A stretch of DNA of 64,000 bases from Tridacna crocea (GCA_943736015.1 OX031057.1:39642501-39706500), one strand, 5' to 3'. Shown: positions 50,455 through 61,032, counted from the first letter of the stretch. Numbers and translations: made by a program. Notes: a model not told the origin generated them from the letters alone.

Positions 50455-50885
50455 GTAGGATATTGAGAAATAGCAGTGAAAATATTTTTTGATCTTACAC
50501 TGGCCCAACCAGTGAAAATACCGACTTTCATGTTCTTGTTGCCTAGGTAAATTGCCTGTGCCGAACAACCAGATGGGAAATATGAAGTCATATACCTTAC
50601 ATTTCTCGCACTTGATGTGATATTGTAATGTGTTGCTATGCAGGAGGGGTGCGCCACAAGGAATAACATAAAAAAACTGTACTGGATGTTGATAAAGCTC
50701 CTCCCAGAAAGGGTTAAAAGCAAGAAATAAATAGATTTTTTTTTTTTTCGGTGAAAGATCGAAATTTATTTCATTGAGTGAACACCATAGGTAATATTTT
50801 CACGAGTGGCTGCACCACTCGTGAAAATATTACCGATGGTGTTCACTCAATGAAATAAATTTCGATCTTTCACCGGAAAAAACAA
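50455..50885 (-). mobile_element. palindrome-headed repeat (copy 2)
   Basis: Reverse of 11020..11460. The hairpin 50749..50875 pairs CGGTGAAAGATCGAAATTTA onward with one mismatch across 63-base arms and a very short loop. Confidence 0.82.
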
Positions 50886-50999
50886 ATATCCTCTATATCT
50901 TTGTTCTATACTGTCTGCTTTTCTGAGATACTCTGAGCAAGAGGAATTTGTCTCTTATTCTTCGACTGACACTGGTTAAGGTTTTTTTCCTGGCCATTT

Positions 51000-51125
51000 C
51001 ACTGCCAAAGCATTTTCTCCATTACTCACTATTTTTCTTACCCATTCAAAGACAAATTTCACTTTTTGAGCATTTTTTAAATGCTCACTTTTTGAGCATT
51101 TTTTAAATGATGTATGTCATCTACT
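51000..51125 (+). mobile_element. TTAA-MITE right-arm fragment with tandem duplication
   Basis: aaagcattttctccattact and cccattcaaagacaaatttc. Then tcactttttgagcatttttt occurs twice in tandem (about 26-base unit). Confidence 0.6.
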
Positions 51126-51231
51126 ATAGGTTTCAATGTTGACAACTGTAGAACTTCTTGTTGAGAATCAAGCCTATGATAGTATATAGGTTGGGCTGAC
51201 AGATTTAGGGCTTATGTGCTTGGGCCACAAT

Positions 51232-51460
51232 TTAACCCTTTCCCAAACAATCCCTGTTTTTTACGGGTCTGGAATAGTAGCCTTCTGAAAACATTGTGGG
51301 AAAAGGAGAAAATGCTGGTAACCAGCATTTTCTCCTTTTCCCACAATGTTTTCTACTCTATCATAGACAGAAATCATCTTTTCAGCAAGACTTGAATTGT
51401 CATCTGCAAATGCTTTCAATTTGGTCTAGTCCAAAAGTTTGTCGTTTGGGAAAGGGTTAA
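51232..51460 (+). mobile_element. TTAA-MITE, subfamily D, full-length
   Basis: Nearly identical to 43191..43419 and 58833..59060. Perfect hairpin; ends gtcgtttgggaaagggttaa. Confidence 0.93.
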
Positions 51461-51589
51461 ACATGTCATGCTCTTAAATCTTGTTCATGTTATATAGTTA
51501 ATAATGCTACTTTAATTAAACACCAGTTCAGTCAATCCACTGCAGGTAGAGGATATATTGATGTGATCCTGAAATGTCTTGACATCATA

Positions 51590-51725
51590 CAATACTATCC
51601 AAGCCACTGTCTGCTTTCACACATGATTGATTGATTGATTGATTGATTAACTGAATGATTTATTGATTGTATGGTTTTTAACACTGTTTTCAACATTATT
51701 TCAATTATATATAAATAGAATTTCA
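51590..51725 (-). mobile_element. SINE 3' part with (TGAT)n tail
   Basis: ccaagccactgtctgctttc, then tgattgattgattgattgat, then aacactgttttcaacattat. It ends 13 bases before the exon 2 acceptor, so the SINE supplies the polypyrimidine context of that intron end. Confidence 0.55.
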
Positions 51726-51738
51726 ATAACTGTTTCAG

Positions 51739-51960
51739 TAACTTCCCTTTGGACAAAAATAGAAACTCAGGGACCCCCACCAGCTTGTAGACTGGACTTT
51801 GGTATGTGTGTAGTGCAACTTCGACGCAGTCTGATCTCTCCAGGTTCCGCTCTTGATGTTGTCACGGCAACCAAACAAGCCAAAGATGTTCTTGAAAGAG
51901 AAATGTCAAAACCTGGCAGTGCCAGTTCTAGAAGTAGTTGCCCTGAATTTGGAATTACAG
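51739..51960 (+). CDS. RABEPK: RABEPK-like gene, exon 2
   Basis: 222 bases after a tgtttcag acceptor. Joined to exon 1 (phase 1) it reads LTSLWTKIETQGPPPACRLDFGMCVVQL, which matches the final-blade segment of RABEPK (WTLLKFDTLLPPGRLDHSMCII). It then enters a linker rich in Ser, Ala and Lys. The exon ends in phase 1 at gtttgt, a weaker donor than exon 1's. Reading through it stays open only to 52013. Residues 277-351 (first and last codons split). Intron 1 (49970..51738) holds two palindromic elements, one TTAA-MITE and a SINE fragment. Confidence 0.92.
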
Positions 51961-52259
51961 GTTTGTGGAAGATATTTCTTTGGGGGAAAACTTCTCCGCT
52001 TGACTACTTTTAAAACAAAAAATCTAGGTTCTTGTTGGAGCCCTGATGTCATAGTGCAAAAACATTTTTCTCATATCTCTGTTAATAGTGAACATAATTA
52101 CTTCAAATATGGGATAGTTGTTAACTCTCAAAGGAGGAACCTGTACCAGAAGGGCTGGCAATCTCAGTGTTTCTGATTATGTCTCTCTATTTTGAATTTA
52201 CAGTATAGAACCAACAGCTAAGCATTGACTATCATATGTGATATGTGCCATATGTGATG

Positions 52260-52405
52260 CTCATCTGCTAAAAACCAGCAATTTCTCCTTTTCCATGATG
52301 ATTTTATCCCTTATAACGACAAATTCCATGTGAGCAACATTTGTTACAGTTTGTCAGTAGTTTAAATTTGGACTAGTCTAAAATGGTTTCATCAGGTAAG
52401 AGGAT
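52260..52405 (+). mobile_element. TTAA-MITE, right half
   Basis: ctaaaaaccagcaatttctc and aaatttggactagtctaaaa. Confidence 0.65.
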
Positions 52406-52480
52406 AAGGCCATACCACTTGTGAAACTCTAATATTTGTGACACCTTTCAATGGAAAACGTTGATTTCATTTATTTCCAT

Positions 52481-52670
52481 TTAACCCATTACCACACAAA
52501 CCCTTCTTTTGACGACCCCGAGAAAAAAGCCTTTAGAAAACGTCCTTTTCCCACAATGTTTTCTACCCTTCAAAAAATGAATTTCAAATTTTCAATCACT
52601 TTTATTCTGTCATCTGCAAATGCTTTCGATTTGGACAAGCCTTAAATATTGTTGTTTGGCAATGTGTTAA
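52481..52670 (+). mobile_element. TTAA-MITE, left hairpin arm deleted
   Basis: agcctttagaaaacgtcctt joins the left flank straight to the outer right arm. Both termini are intact. Confidence 0.87.
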
Positions 52671-52673
52671 AGG

Positions 52674-52899
52674 TTAATCTTTTACCACACAATCTGGACC
52701 TTTAACTAACCTGAGAAAGAAGCCTTTTGAAAACATTGTTGGAAAAGGAGAAAATGCTCGTAACCAGCATTTTCTCCTTTTCCAGCAATGTTTTTCTAAC
52801 CTGTCTAGAACAAATTTAAACATTTGCAACACATTTGATTTGTCATCTGTAAATGCTTTCACTTTTGGCCATTCTGAAATGTTGTTTGGTAAAGGGTAA
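52674..52899 (+). mobile_element. TTAA-MITE, near full-length
   Basis: Arms CATTGTTGGAAAAGG and CCTTTTCCAGCAATG; the altered step remains pairable (T-G). Confidence 0.85.
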
Positions 52900-52904
52900 A
52901 AGCG

Positions 52905-53110
52905 TCCATGAAACAAGATGAAGCACTGGTGTAAAATCATCCTCTATCAAATGCTGTGTTCTGACCCTTGGTCAAAAATGAAAGTTACTTGGACAAGATT
53001 CATTCCTCTCTTGCTCCTGGTCTTTGTCTTGATGTTTAAATGAGAAAACAGTCAATAGCTTGGGTGGACTATTGTGCAAAGTAAAAAAATAATAAAACCC
53101 AGGAAATTAT
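52905..53110 (+). mobile_element. SINE body, diverged
   Basis: tctgacccttggtcaaaaat, attcattcctctcttgctcc and acagtcaatagcttgggtgg follow the body order of the other SINE copies. Confidence 0.4.
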
Positions 53111-53202
53111 GTAAAGGTGCACTGGTTGCCACAACAATACAGATAAAGTTGAAAATGACATCACACACAAACACAACCTAATTTCATCATCTGATTGAGT
53201 TC

Positions 53203-53723
53203 AGTCTTTACCAAATCACAAAATTTTAGACTAGTCCAAATATTAACTCATAAAGCATTTGCAGATGACAAATTGAATATAAATAATGGACAGCTAGTTG
53301 TCTTTCTAGGAATAAAAGACATTTTTGGCAGAGGACAAAGTGCTGGTTACTGGAGATCTCTCCTTTTTGCCAAAATGTTTTCAAAAGGTTTTAAACCTCA
53401 GGGTCATTAATACTTTACCAAACAATGCCCAGATTTATAACCTTGAGAAAGAAGCCTTTTTAAAACATTGTGGGAAAAAGAGAAAATGCTTGTAACCAGC
53501 ATTTTCTCTCTTTCCTACAATTTTTCCTAAACATTGTGGGAAAAGGAGAAAATACTTGTCACCAGTATTTTCTCCCTTTCTTACAATGTTTCCTACCTTG
53601 CTGGAAACAAATTTCAATTTTTGAGTTACATTTGTCATCTGCAAGTGCTTTCAATTTGGTCCAGTATAAAAGTTTTATTGTTTGGTAGAGTTAAAACATG
53701 GAATTGTTTGGTAAAGGGATAAG
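53203..53723 (-). mobile_element. TTAA-MITE (outer), split by another TTAA-MITE
   Basis: Left part to cagggtcattaa at 53411; the right terminus resumes at 53691 (TTAAaacatggaattgtttg, then ggtaaagggataa). The interruption is at the same gggtc.TTAA as in the 19.4 kb case. Confidence 0.83.
53408..53694 (+). mobile_element. TTAA-MITE (inner) with two tandem hairpins
   Basis: The hairpin is present twice: 53465..53530 (loop cttgtaaccag) and 53531..53592 (loop cttgtcaccag). The unit from aaacattgtgggaaaa is duplicated. Outer ends ttaatactttaccaaac and gtttggtagagttaa. Confidence 0.85.
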
Positions 53724-53815
53724 TTAATTGTTCTACATAATTATTTCACTTTTTGTAACTATAGCAATTTCCGACCAATTTCTTTAGACATATCTATTCA
53801 CATGCTTTCATACAG

Positions 53816-54033
53816 AGACAGGTGCTTCAGGGACTGGGACAGATGGATCCCCTCAGTTGCCAAGGGCAACAGAAGAGGAAGTGCCAGACAACTTGGATGA
53901 TATAGATGGAGCCACTTCCGGTGAAGCCCTGTCTACAGATGATAAACTGTTCACTTTGTGTCTCTTGCATGGTGGGATGGATACAGAGGGAGAAGTGTTT
54001 GACGATATGTTAGTTGTCAGTCTTGAAAATTGA
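53816..54033 (+). CDS. RABEPK: RABEPK-like gene, exon 3 (terminal)
   Basis: The acceptor catacag is followed by 218 bases that restore the frame (split codon G|AG, Glu 351) and end at TGA 54031-54033. The translation continues the acidic, low-complexity linker (ATEEEVPDNLDDIDGATSGE) and closes with LCLLHGGMDTEGEVFDDMLV. This matches the LCLVFGGMNTEGEIYDDCIV ending of human RABEPK and supplies the last Gly-Gly doublet (residues 403-404), closing the beta-propeller. The total of 422 residues exceeds human RABEPK (about 372), mostly through the linker. A nested pair of TTAA-MITEs ends only about 90 bases before this exon. No clear AATAAA signal was seen within 60 bases of the stop. Confidence 0.93.
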
Positions 54034-54097
54034 TAAGAAGCTTCGGGATTTATGTATTAATGCTCAGATATATGTTTTATTTTTTGTTACACTTTAT

Positions 54098-54305
54098 TAT
54101 AAAACTCTGACTTTTCAAACCCTGAGAAAGACATTTGCAGGAAAAGGAGTAAATGCTGGTAACCACCATTTTCTCCTTTTCCGCAATGTTTTCTACCCAT
54201 CTCGAAGAAAATTTCAACTACATGTACATGTATTTAGTTACATTTATTCTATCATTTGGAAGTGCTCTCAATTGGGACCAGTCTAAAATTTTGTGATTTT
54301 ATGAC
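54098..54305 (+). mobile_element. TTAA-MITE, termini eroded
   Basis: tcaaaccctgagaaagacat, arms ggaaaaggagtaaatgctgg / ccattttctccttttccgca, and aattgggaccagtctaaaat. Confidence 0.78.
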
Positions 54306-54591
54306 CTTGATGTTACTAGCAGATGAAAACAAATTGGGAAAAAAAAAAGTTGCATGTTGCATGCAATGATCCTGTTTATCTCAATTAAACATACTGTCTC
54401 TTTAGGCTGTCTCTTCTTTTTTTGTTACTTTTTTTCCTTGAGAATCTTGTACAAGTATTTACTAGTATTTGTTCACCAAACTTGAAGCAGAAGAGGATTT
54501 TAATTGTATTTATTATCAAAAGAAAATGTATTATACATGTATTATCAAAAGAAAGCAACTAGTCACAAAGAGTAGTGACCATTCCAGCTGA

Positions 54592-54802
54592 AACTGTATT
54601 ATTAACGACACAACAAATTTTGGACTTGTATAAATTGGAAGCATTTGCAGACTACAGAAAGATTGTATCTATGTATTAGAATGGGGGAGAAAGTATTTTG
54701 GGAACAGGATAAAATGCTGGTTACAAGCATTTTCTCCTTCAAATGTATTCAAAAGTCTTCCTTGAGGTTATTTATAGTCAGGATTGCATGATAAGGGATT
54801 TA
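54592..54802 (-). mobile_element. TTAA-MITE, diverged
   Basis: aaattttggacttgtataaa, ggaacaggataaaatgctgg, right arm shortened (attttctccttcaaatgtat). Confidence 0.68.
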
Positions 54803-54888
54803 CTCTTGTGGGAATGCACAGGATCTTGGATGTGTTTTTGAAAATAGAAACATGTTTTACTTTCATTATCCCCTACCAAAGGTGGAGG

Positions 54889-55095
54889 GATATAATTTCA
54901 GCGTTGTCCATCCTTCCATCTATGTGTCCATCCCCATGAATATCTCTTATACCATTACGGAAGTTTGTAAAACTTTATACATGTGTACAATAACCTATTC
55001 TCTTTTTTGATTTGATGCAAAATGGCCAACTTGGAGCGATTTTATATTATGCACTATTTCCGGTGGAGGATATCATTTCCATGAAAATTGCTTGT
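54889..55095 (+). repeat. dispersed repeat (copy 2)
   Basis: ggtggagggatataatttca, catgtgtacaataacctatt, ttgatgcaaaatggccaact: the same order as at 38957..39186. Confidence 0.7.
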
Positions 55096-55127
55096 CTTCA
55101 TTTCAGAACAAATCAAAAATTAATTTT

Positions 55128-56785
55128 TAGCTCCACTGGCCGAAGGCCAGCGGGCTAATGTCATGGCCCGTTGTCCGTCGTGCGTCCGTCCGTCCGTGCG
55201 TTAACTTTTTCTTTAAACATCTTCTTCTCTGAAACTACCCATCCAATTTTGATGAAACTTCACAGAAATGATCCTGCCATGGTCCTCTTCAGAATTTCTT
55301 GAAAGAATTTAATTCCTTCAAAAACTCTGGTTGCCATGGCAACAAAACTGAAAAATTTTGAAAATCTTTGAAAATCTTCTTGTCTGAAACCATAAGGCCT
55401 AGAGCTACCAAATTTGGCATGTAGCTTTATCTAGTGGACCTCTACCAAGTTTCTTCAAATTATTGCTCTGGGGTCAAAATTGGCCCCGCCCCGGGGGTCA
55501 CAAGTTTTACATGGGCTTATTTAGGGAGAGCTTTAAAACTCCTCTTCTACCTAGGCATAGGGCCTAGGGCTACCAAATTTGGGATGTTGTTTTATTTAGT
55601 GGACCTCTACCAAGAGTGTCTAAATTATAGCCCTGGGGTCAAAATTGGCCCCGCCCCGGGGGTAACAAGTTTTACATGGGCTTATATAGGGAGAACTTCA
55701 AAATTATTCTTCCACCTAGCCATAGGGCCTAGGGCTACCAAATTTGGCATGTAGCTTTATCTAGTGGACCTCTACCAAGGGTTTCCAACTTATAGCCCAG
55801 GGGTCAAATTTGGCCCCGCCCCCGGGGGTAACAAATTTTACATGGGCTTATATAGGGAAAATTTTCAAAATCTTGTTGCACCTAGCTATAAGGACTAGGG
55901 CTATCAAATTTTGCATGTAGCTTTATCGAGGGGGTCTCTACCAAGGGTGCCCAAAAGTATAGCCCTGGGGTCAAATTTAGCCCCCGTCATAGGGGATCTC
56001 AAGTTTTGCATTGGCTTATAAAGGGAAACTTTAATAATCTACTTGTACATAGCCATAAGGCCTAGGGCAACCAAATTTTGCATGTAGCTTTATCTAATGG
56101 GCTTCTACCAAGAGGGCCAAAATTTCAACTTTGGGGATCAAGTTTGACCCCATCCCAGGGGTCACAAGTTTTACATTGGCTTTATAAAGCTGTCTCATGG
56201 GTCACATATTTTACAGAGCCTTTTATAGAGCAAACTTGTTGTACAGGGCTTTTTATTGGGCAAGATTAAAAAATCTTCGTGTTTATAACCACACATTCTA
56301 GTTTCATATTGTAGGTCTGGGGTCAAAATTGGCTCCATCCAGGGATCACAAGTTTAACATAGGCCTCAAGATATAGTCACTTTAATTTATACATTAATCA
56401 AGGGAAATAACTCTTTTTATGAAAGCTAAAGTTTGGTACTATTTACCTCCCTTGATTATCAAACTACATCGATACATGATTGGTGCTAGACATTAAGTTT
56501 TTTGATAGAAAATATTCTGTTTTCAAGTGTTATTCATTTTTTTGATGCTAATAGTTATGCTCACATGAGTTGAATAATAAATTCAGAGTAAGGTTTCTAT
56601 CATTCAGCTTATTTTTCCAAGGATTTTACCTTTCATGCTAATGAATTAACCTGCTTGTACTGCCTGACAGCGTTCATTGTTTTTGAAGGCCTTCTTTTTC
56701 ATGGTCATGAACACTTCAATTTGTGTGGTAAAGGGTTAAAAAGCCAGTGGAGCGATACAGGGCCATCATGGCCCTCTTGTTTTGT
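55128..56785 (+). mobile_element. Helitron/HINE-like composite element with 165 bp tandem core
   Basis: The left end has TAGCTCCACTGGCCGAAGGC, a small hairpin, then gtgcgtccgtccgtccgtgc. The right end is GCCAGTGGAGCGATACAGGG then CCATCATGGCCCTCTTG. The core is a tandem array (55396..56060). A TTAA-MITE remnant (56640..56739) sits inside the right flank. No helicase or transposase frame. The general layout (flank, tandem core, terminal palindrome) is that of non-autonomous Helitron relatives known from bivalves; assignment is inference. Confidence 0.65.
55396..56062 (+). repeat. tandem repeat, 165 bp unit, about 4-5 copies
   Basis: gcctagggctaccaaatttg recurs at 55397, 55562, 55727, about 55893 and 56060. 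Since 165 is a multiple of three, one frame stays open across units (55434..55754) without being a gene. Confidence 0.9.
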
Positions 56786-56932
56786 AATAACTTTGTAATC
56801 ACAAAAAAATAGATTGTTAAAGCTTTTGCATTTAATATGAGTTATACATATGTAGGCTAGAACTGCCATTTTCAAAAATTGTGTTTTGTTGTGTTTTACC
56901 ATTAATCGGTTAAAATCACTGTACTATACATG

Positions 56933-57161
56933 TTAACTCTTTACCAAAAGAAAAAATTTTAGACTTGTCCAAATTGAAAGCTTTTGCAGACAACAAATTG
57001 AATGTGACTTAAATGATGAAATTTGTCTGTGACGAGGTAGAAAACATTGAAGGAAAAGGAGAAAATTCTGGTTACCAGCATTTTCTCCTTTTCCCCCAAT
57101 GTTTTCAAAAGGCTTCTTTCTCAAGGACGATAGAATTCGGAATTGTGTGGGAAATAGTTAA
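56933..57161 (-). mobile_element. TTAA-MITE, full-length
   Basis: Arms aaggaaaaggagaaaattct / cattttctccttttccccca; ends gtgtgggaaatagttaa. Confidence 0.88.
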
Positions 57162-57357
57162 AACATACTTCTTCTTCCTCTTTTTCTAGCATACAATTTG
57201 TGCAAAAACTCTGGGAAAAGTAGGCATTAATTGTACTGATGAATTTTTCATTTTGCCAACATTTTTCACATGCACTCGTGTTTGTACCCTTAATATGTTG
57301 ATGATTGACATTTCAGGAAGATAAAGATGTCTTTGCAAATTTGTGTCAAGGGTAATG

Positions 57358-57470
57358 AGTGAACCTGTATCAAACAATCCCTTGTTTTAATTACCTTGAA
57401 GAACAGGGATTTTGGAAACATTGTTGGAAAAGGCAAAAGAGCTGGAATCATCACTTTCTCCCCTTCTAAC
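57358..57470 (+). mobile_element. TTAA-MITE, left half
   Basis: gtatcaaacaatcccttgtt, aacattgttggaaaaggcaa; stops in the degraded loop. Confidence 0.65.
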
Positions 57471-57478
57471 CCTTTTCA

Positions 57479-57675
57479 CCCTTTCCCAAACAATCCCTGG
57501 TTTTTATGGGTCTGGAATAGTAGCCTATAATGGTAACCAGCATTTTCTCCTTTTCGCACAATGTTTTCTACCCTATCATAGACAAAAATCATCTTTTCAG
57601 CAAGAGTTGAATTGTCGTCTGCAAATGCTTTCAATTTGGTCTAGTTCAAAAGTTTATCGTTTGGGAAAGGGTTAA
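57479..57675 (+). mobile_element. TTAA-MITE, subfamily D, left arm deleted
   Basis: gtctggaatagtagcctata then atggtaaccagcattttctc. The deletion removes the left arm but not the loop. Confidence 0.88.
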
Positions 57676-58035
57676 AGAAAAAAGCACATTATGTAAGCTA
57701 CATCTAAGATGTCTGCAAGTAAGTGTTGAACAAGTCTAAAATATTGCTGTGTGGTAAACCATAAACTTTTTCAATTAGAGGGTTAACCCTACAGAGTATA
57801 ACATGAACCAAATGGAAAATTCTGCTCTAAGTTCAAGACCCTTTTAAAAGAAATATCAGGGGTTGCTATTTTCCTGTATATGTCAGTTAAGTGGAGAGTA
57901 TAGATCAGAGGTCAAGCTACACATTTTTTGCAGTCTGATCTAAATCTAAACTGGCTGTAAAGGCATGTTTAACAGTGAGAGGCACTTTAGGGTTACAAGC
58001 TTTGAATTCTAATAATTGAATATAAGTGGTTAGGG
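57676..58035. other. non-coding
   Basis: A fragment of a TTAA-MITE right end at 57728..57760 (aacaagtctaaaatattgct), and a GATCAGAG...GCAGTCTGATC palindrome at 57900..57950. Confidence 0.45.
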
Positions 58036-58268
58036 TTAAGCCTTTACCACGATTTAACTTGTTCCTACTTTTAACAACACTATGCAAGAAGCCATCTGAA
58101 ACATTGTGGGAATAGGAGAAAATGCTGGTGATCAGCATTTTCTCCTTTTCCCACAATGTTTTCTACCTTTCCAACAATAAAGTTCAATTTTTCGGCCACA
58201 TTTATTTTGTCGTCTGCAAATGCTTGTAATTTGGACCGGTGTAAAATTTTGTCGTTTGGTAGAGTTAA
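58036..58268 (+). mobile_element. TTAA-MITE, full-length
   Basis: TTAAGCCTTTACCACGATTT, hairpin with loop tggtgatca, end gtcgtttggtagagttaa. Confidence 0.88.
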
Positions 58269-58832
58269 GTAGCAAGATAGCATCTTGATAAGGTTTGTGT
58301 GTTGGCACAGCATTGTGCTTGGGAAAGCATAAAAGAAAGTTTAATTGCTCTTTTTCCTATAATGTTTTCTTTAAAGTGCAAGGAGATACTCTAATTTATT
58401 TTTTATTGTTACAAAACATTTTGTCATTTCAAAAATTGTCAAGTTTTTGGCAAAATGTATTCAAAAGTAAGTTTTTGGGAAATGGTTTCAAAAGTTGTGG
58501 GAAAATATGGCTTTTGTTAACTTATAGACATGGATCTGAACTATTTCAAGCATATCTATTTACAAACCATAAGCTGGTGCCCTTCAGAATACTTTTATAA
58601 TTACTTGATTCTTGTTGTTTGTTTTGTACTTTTGTGTTACTGTTTTCCTAGGCTTTAAATTGAAAAATTAGATACTGAAAAGAAATGATTTGTTCTTGTT
58701 ATTTTATACCACACTTATCACAATTTATACCTAATTGTGACCCTGTCATCTTGAAAGTTGCAATCCATTTCTGATATCCTGATAGAGCTCCAGAGTATCT
58801 TATATTTGAACCTTGCTCTGTCAAAAAGAAGC
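58269..58832. other. non-coding
   Basis: AT-rich; possible eroded TTAA-MITE arms at 58335..58375. No gene recognised. Confidence 0.4.
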
Positions 58833-59060
58833 TTAACCCTTTCCCAAACAATCCCTGTTTTTTACAGGTCTAGAATGGTAGCCTTTTGAAAACCTAGTGG
58901 GAAAAGGAGAAAATGCTGGTAACCAGCATTTTCTCCTTTTCCCACAATGTTTTCTACCCTATTATAGACAGAAATCATCTTTTCAGCAAGACTTGAATTG
59001 TCGTCTGCAAATACTTTCAATTTGATCTAGTCCAAAAGTTTGTCGTTTGGGAAAGGGTTC
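58833..59060 (+). mobile_element. TTAA-MITE, subfamily D, full-length
   Basis: TTAACCCTTTCCCAAACAAT; arms differ only in cctagtgggaaaagg on the left; right end gtttgggaaagggttc (TTAA lost). Confidence 0.92.
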
Positions 59061-59157
59061 ATGCATCTGTATTGAGAAGTCTGAAAACACTTGGAAAAAT
59101 TTGCTTGTAAAAGATAATGCACTTCTTCAGTGTTGTATACAGATCTAACAATAACTT

Positions 59158-59382
59158 TTAGCCATGTACCAAACAATCCATGGTTTTCATGACCCTAAAG
59201 GAGAAGGCTTTTGAAAACATTGTGGAAAAAGGAGAAAATGCTGGGATCCAGCATTTTCTCCTTTTCCCACAATATTTTCAATCCTTCCGAAAACAAACTT
59301 CACTTTTTGAGTCACATTAATTTTGTTGTCTGCAACTACTCTCATTTTGGATGAGTCTAAAACTTTGTCATTGGAGAGTTAA
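59158..59382 (+). mobile_element. TTAA-MITE, near full-length
   Basis: ccatgtaccaaacaatccat, hairpin with loop tgggatcca, end cattggagagttaa. Confidence 0.83.
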
Positions 59383-59717
59383 TATCTCAAGGATTCAAAA
59401 GCAAGATAAGGCAAACAAAAATGAAATTTTATAAAATATGAAATATCACAGACTTGCTAATGATACATAAAAATATTGTATATAATTCTGATATAGCCAT
59501 AGATTTAAAAAAAAAAAGTTGATAAAAAAATTGCTACCACATGTATAGACGAAACATTCTTTTGTACAAAATGCCCTTGAAATATTGTATGATCATGTGC
59601 ACCTAGTGAAAATATTTTGCTGTCCTCAAAATATCCAACAATACTGAGCACTTCTGTAAAAATGAATCAAGTATGTTTGTCCACAAAATATTGCAGAATT
59701 TCAAACCCTGCAAAGAG
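59383..59717. other. non-coding
   Basis: AT-rich with no gene or repeat recognised. Confidence 0.4.
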
Positions 59718-60004
59718 TTAATTCTTTTCTAAATATTTTCAACTTTTAGCAATTCTGAAAAAGATGCCTTTTGGAAACATTGTGGGAAAAAAAGAAAATG
59801 CTGGTAACCAGCATTTTCTCCTTTACCCACTATGTTTTCTATCTATTAAAGAGAAATTTAATCATTTGTTTTGCGAAGGGTAGGAAACATTGTGGAAAAA
59901 GGAGAAAATGCTGGTTACCAGCATTTTCTCCATTTCACACAATGTTTTCTAAAGGCTTCCTTTTCAGGGTCGTCAAAAGTAGGGATTGTGTGGTAATGGG
60001 TTAA
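59718..60004. mobile_element. two TTAA-MITEs fused (plus-type then minus-type)
   Basis: A first hairpin (59778..59840, loop tggtaacca) and a second (59885..59950, loop tggttacca) are separated by 45 bases. Outer ends are ttaattcttttctaaa and gtgtggtaatgggttaa, so the composite is symmetrical. Confidence 0.83.
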
Positions 60005-60277
60005 GAACATGCAATGGCCCATAACCAAGCTTGTATGATGGTTTGGGTGTTCCTGACCTGTACAATATTATTGGTGTTTGATGGTCCATAAACCTGCTTA
60101 CCGGTATTAAGGTTTGGTTGTCTAAAAAGTATAGCATCATCCTGAGCACTACTTAAAAGATCATATTTCTAGAAAATATTAGATGACCCCGAGTGCTGCA
60201 TGTAAATCAGAATTGTCTTCTACAAAATATTCCATTATCCTGAGCCTTGCTTGCAAGAGTGCTCAGTAAGCCAACAG

Positions 60278-60780
60278 GGGTAACAACCTATGTTATAGCA
60301 TACATCATCGGAAACATTTTAAATCCACTATTTTCATTTTAAAAAGGTAAGTTTTTCAGCTTGTACATTATTGCTTTTGAAGAGCTGTCCAAACAAAGCA
60401 GTGCATATGGTACATGACAACTTTCTTCCTTAGTATACATTCATATTTTGTTCATTAGTTTTGTTGACTTTGCAATTACCTCTGCACAATTTTCGAAGCA
60501 GGTGACACATGCGATTTAAAAACAGATGTCGTATATAATGTAGTTAAGAATTACAATTGTGTTGAAGTGTTTAGAGATACAACATTGTTTCATGGCATTT
60601 TGATTTCATGAATAGGACAAATATATATATATATAGGACAAATATATTTATCGTCACCAGATGAAGCAGGTATTCCAAGTGAATTTTAGATACATATATC
60701 TTTTAAAAGTAATTAATCTGCACTTTGCGTTCAAAATGGTAGCTATTGCAACACCTCTGCTATGACGTAGGTTGTCACCC
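60278..60780. mobile_element. DNA element with GGGTAACAACCTA inverted termini (second member)
   Basis: GGGTAACAACCTATGTTATA at the left; tgctatgacgtaggttgtca and ccc at the right. 503 bp, AT-rich inside, with a (TA)n tract and duplicated ataggacaaatatat words at 60612..60650. Confidence 0.65.
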
Positions 60781-60965
60781 TTGAGCTAAATAATATTGCA
60801 TGATCCTGACCCCTGCTTGTATGCTGGCTTGGCTGGAAGTAATAATGGGTCAGGCTCCTGGTACATCATTGGGAAAAATACCCTGAAAAGGGAAAAAACT
60901 GTCTATAGCTAACTGTTTGAGAGGAGCATTCAATCCTACCTACATCATATATACATTACATACAT

Positions 60966-61020
60966 ATAACCCTTTACCATGTAACTTGGTGTTGTGGACC
61001 CTGAGAAAATGTGGTTGCTT
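60966..61020 (+). mobile_element. TTAA-MITE, left-end fragment
   Basis: ataaccctttaccatgtaac and gtggaccctgagaaaatg. Confidence 0.55.
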
Positions 61021-61032
61021 GGATAGATTATT

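Noticed and set aside
55434-55754. Open frame of 106 codons with internal repeats (GVKIGPAPGVTSFTWAY)
   Set aside because: It spans the 165 bp tandem array, whose period is a multiple of three; the frame persists by arithmetic only.
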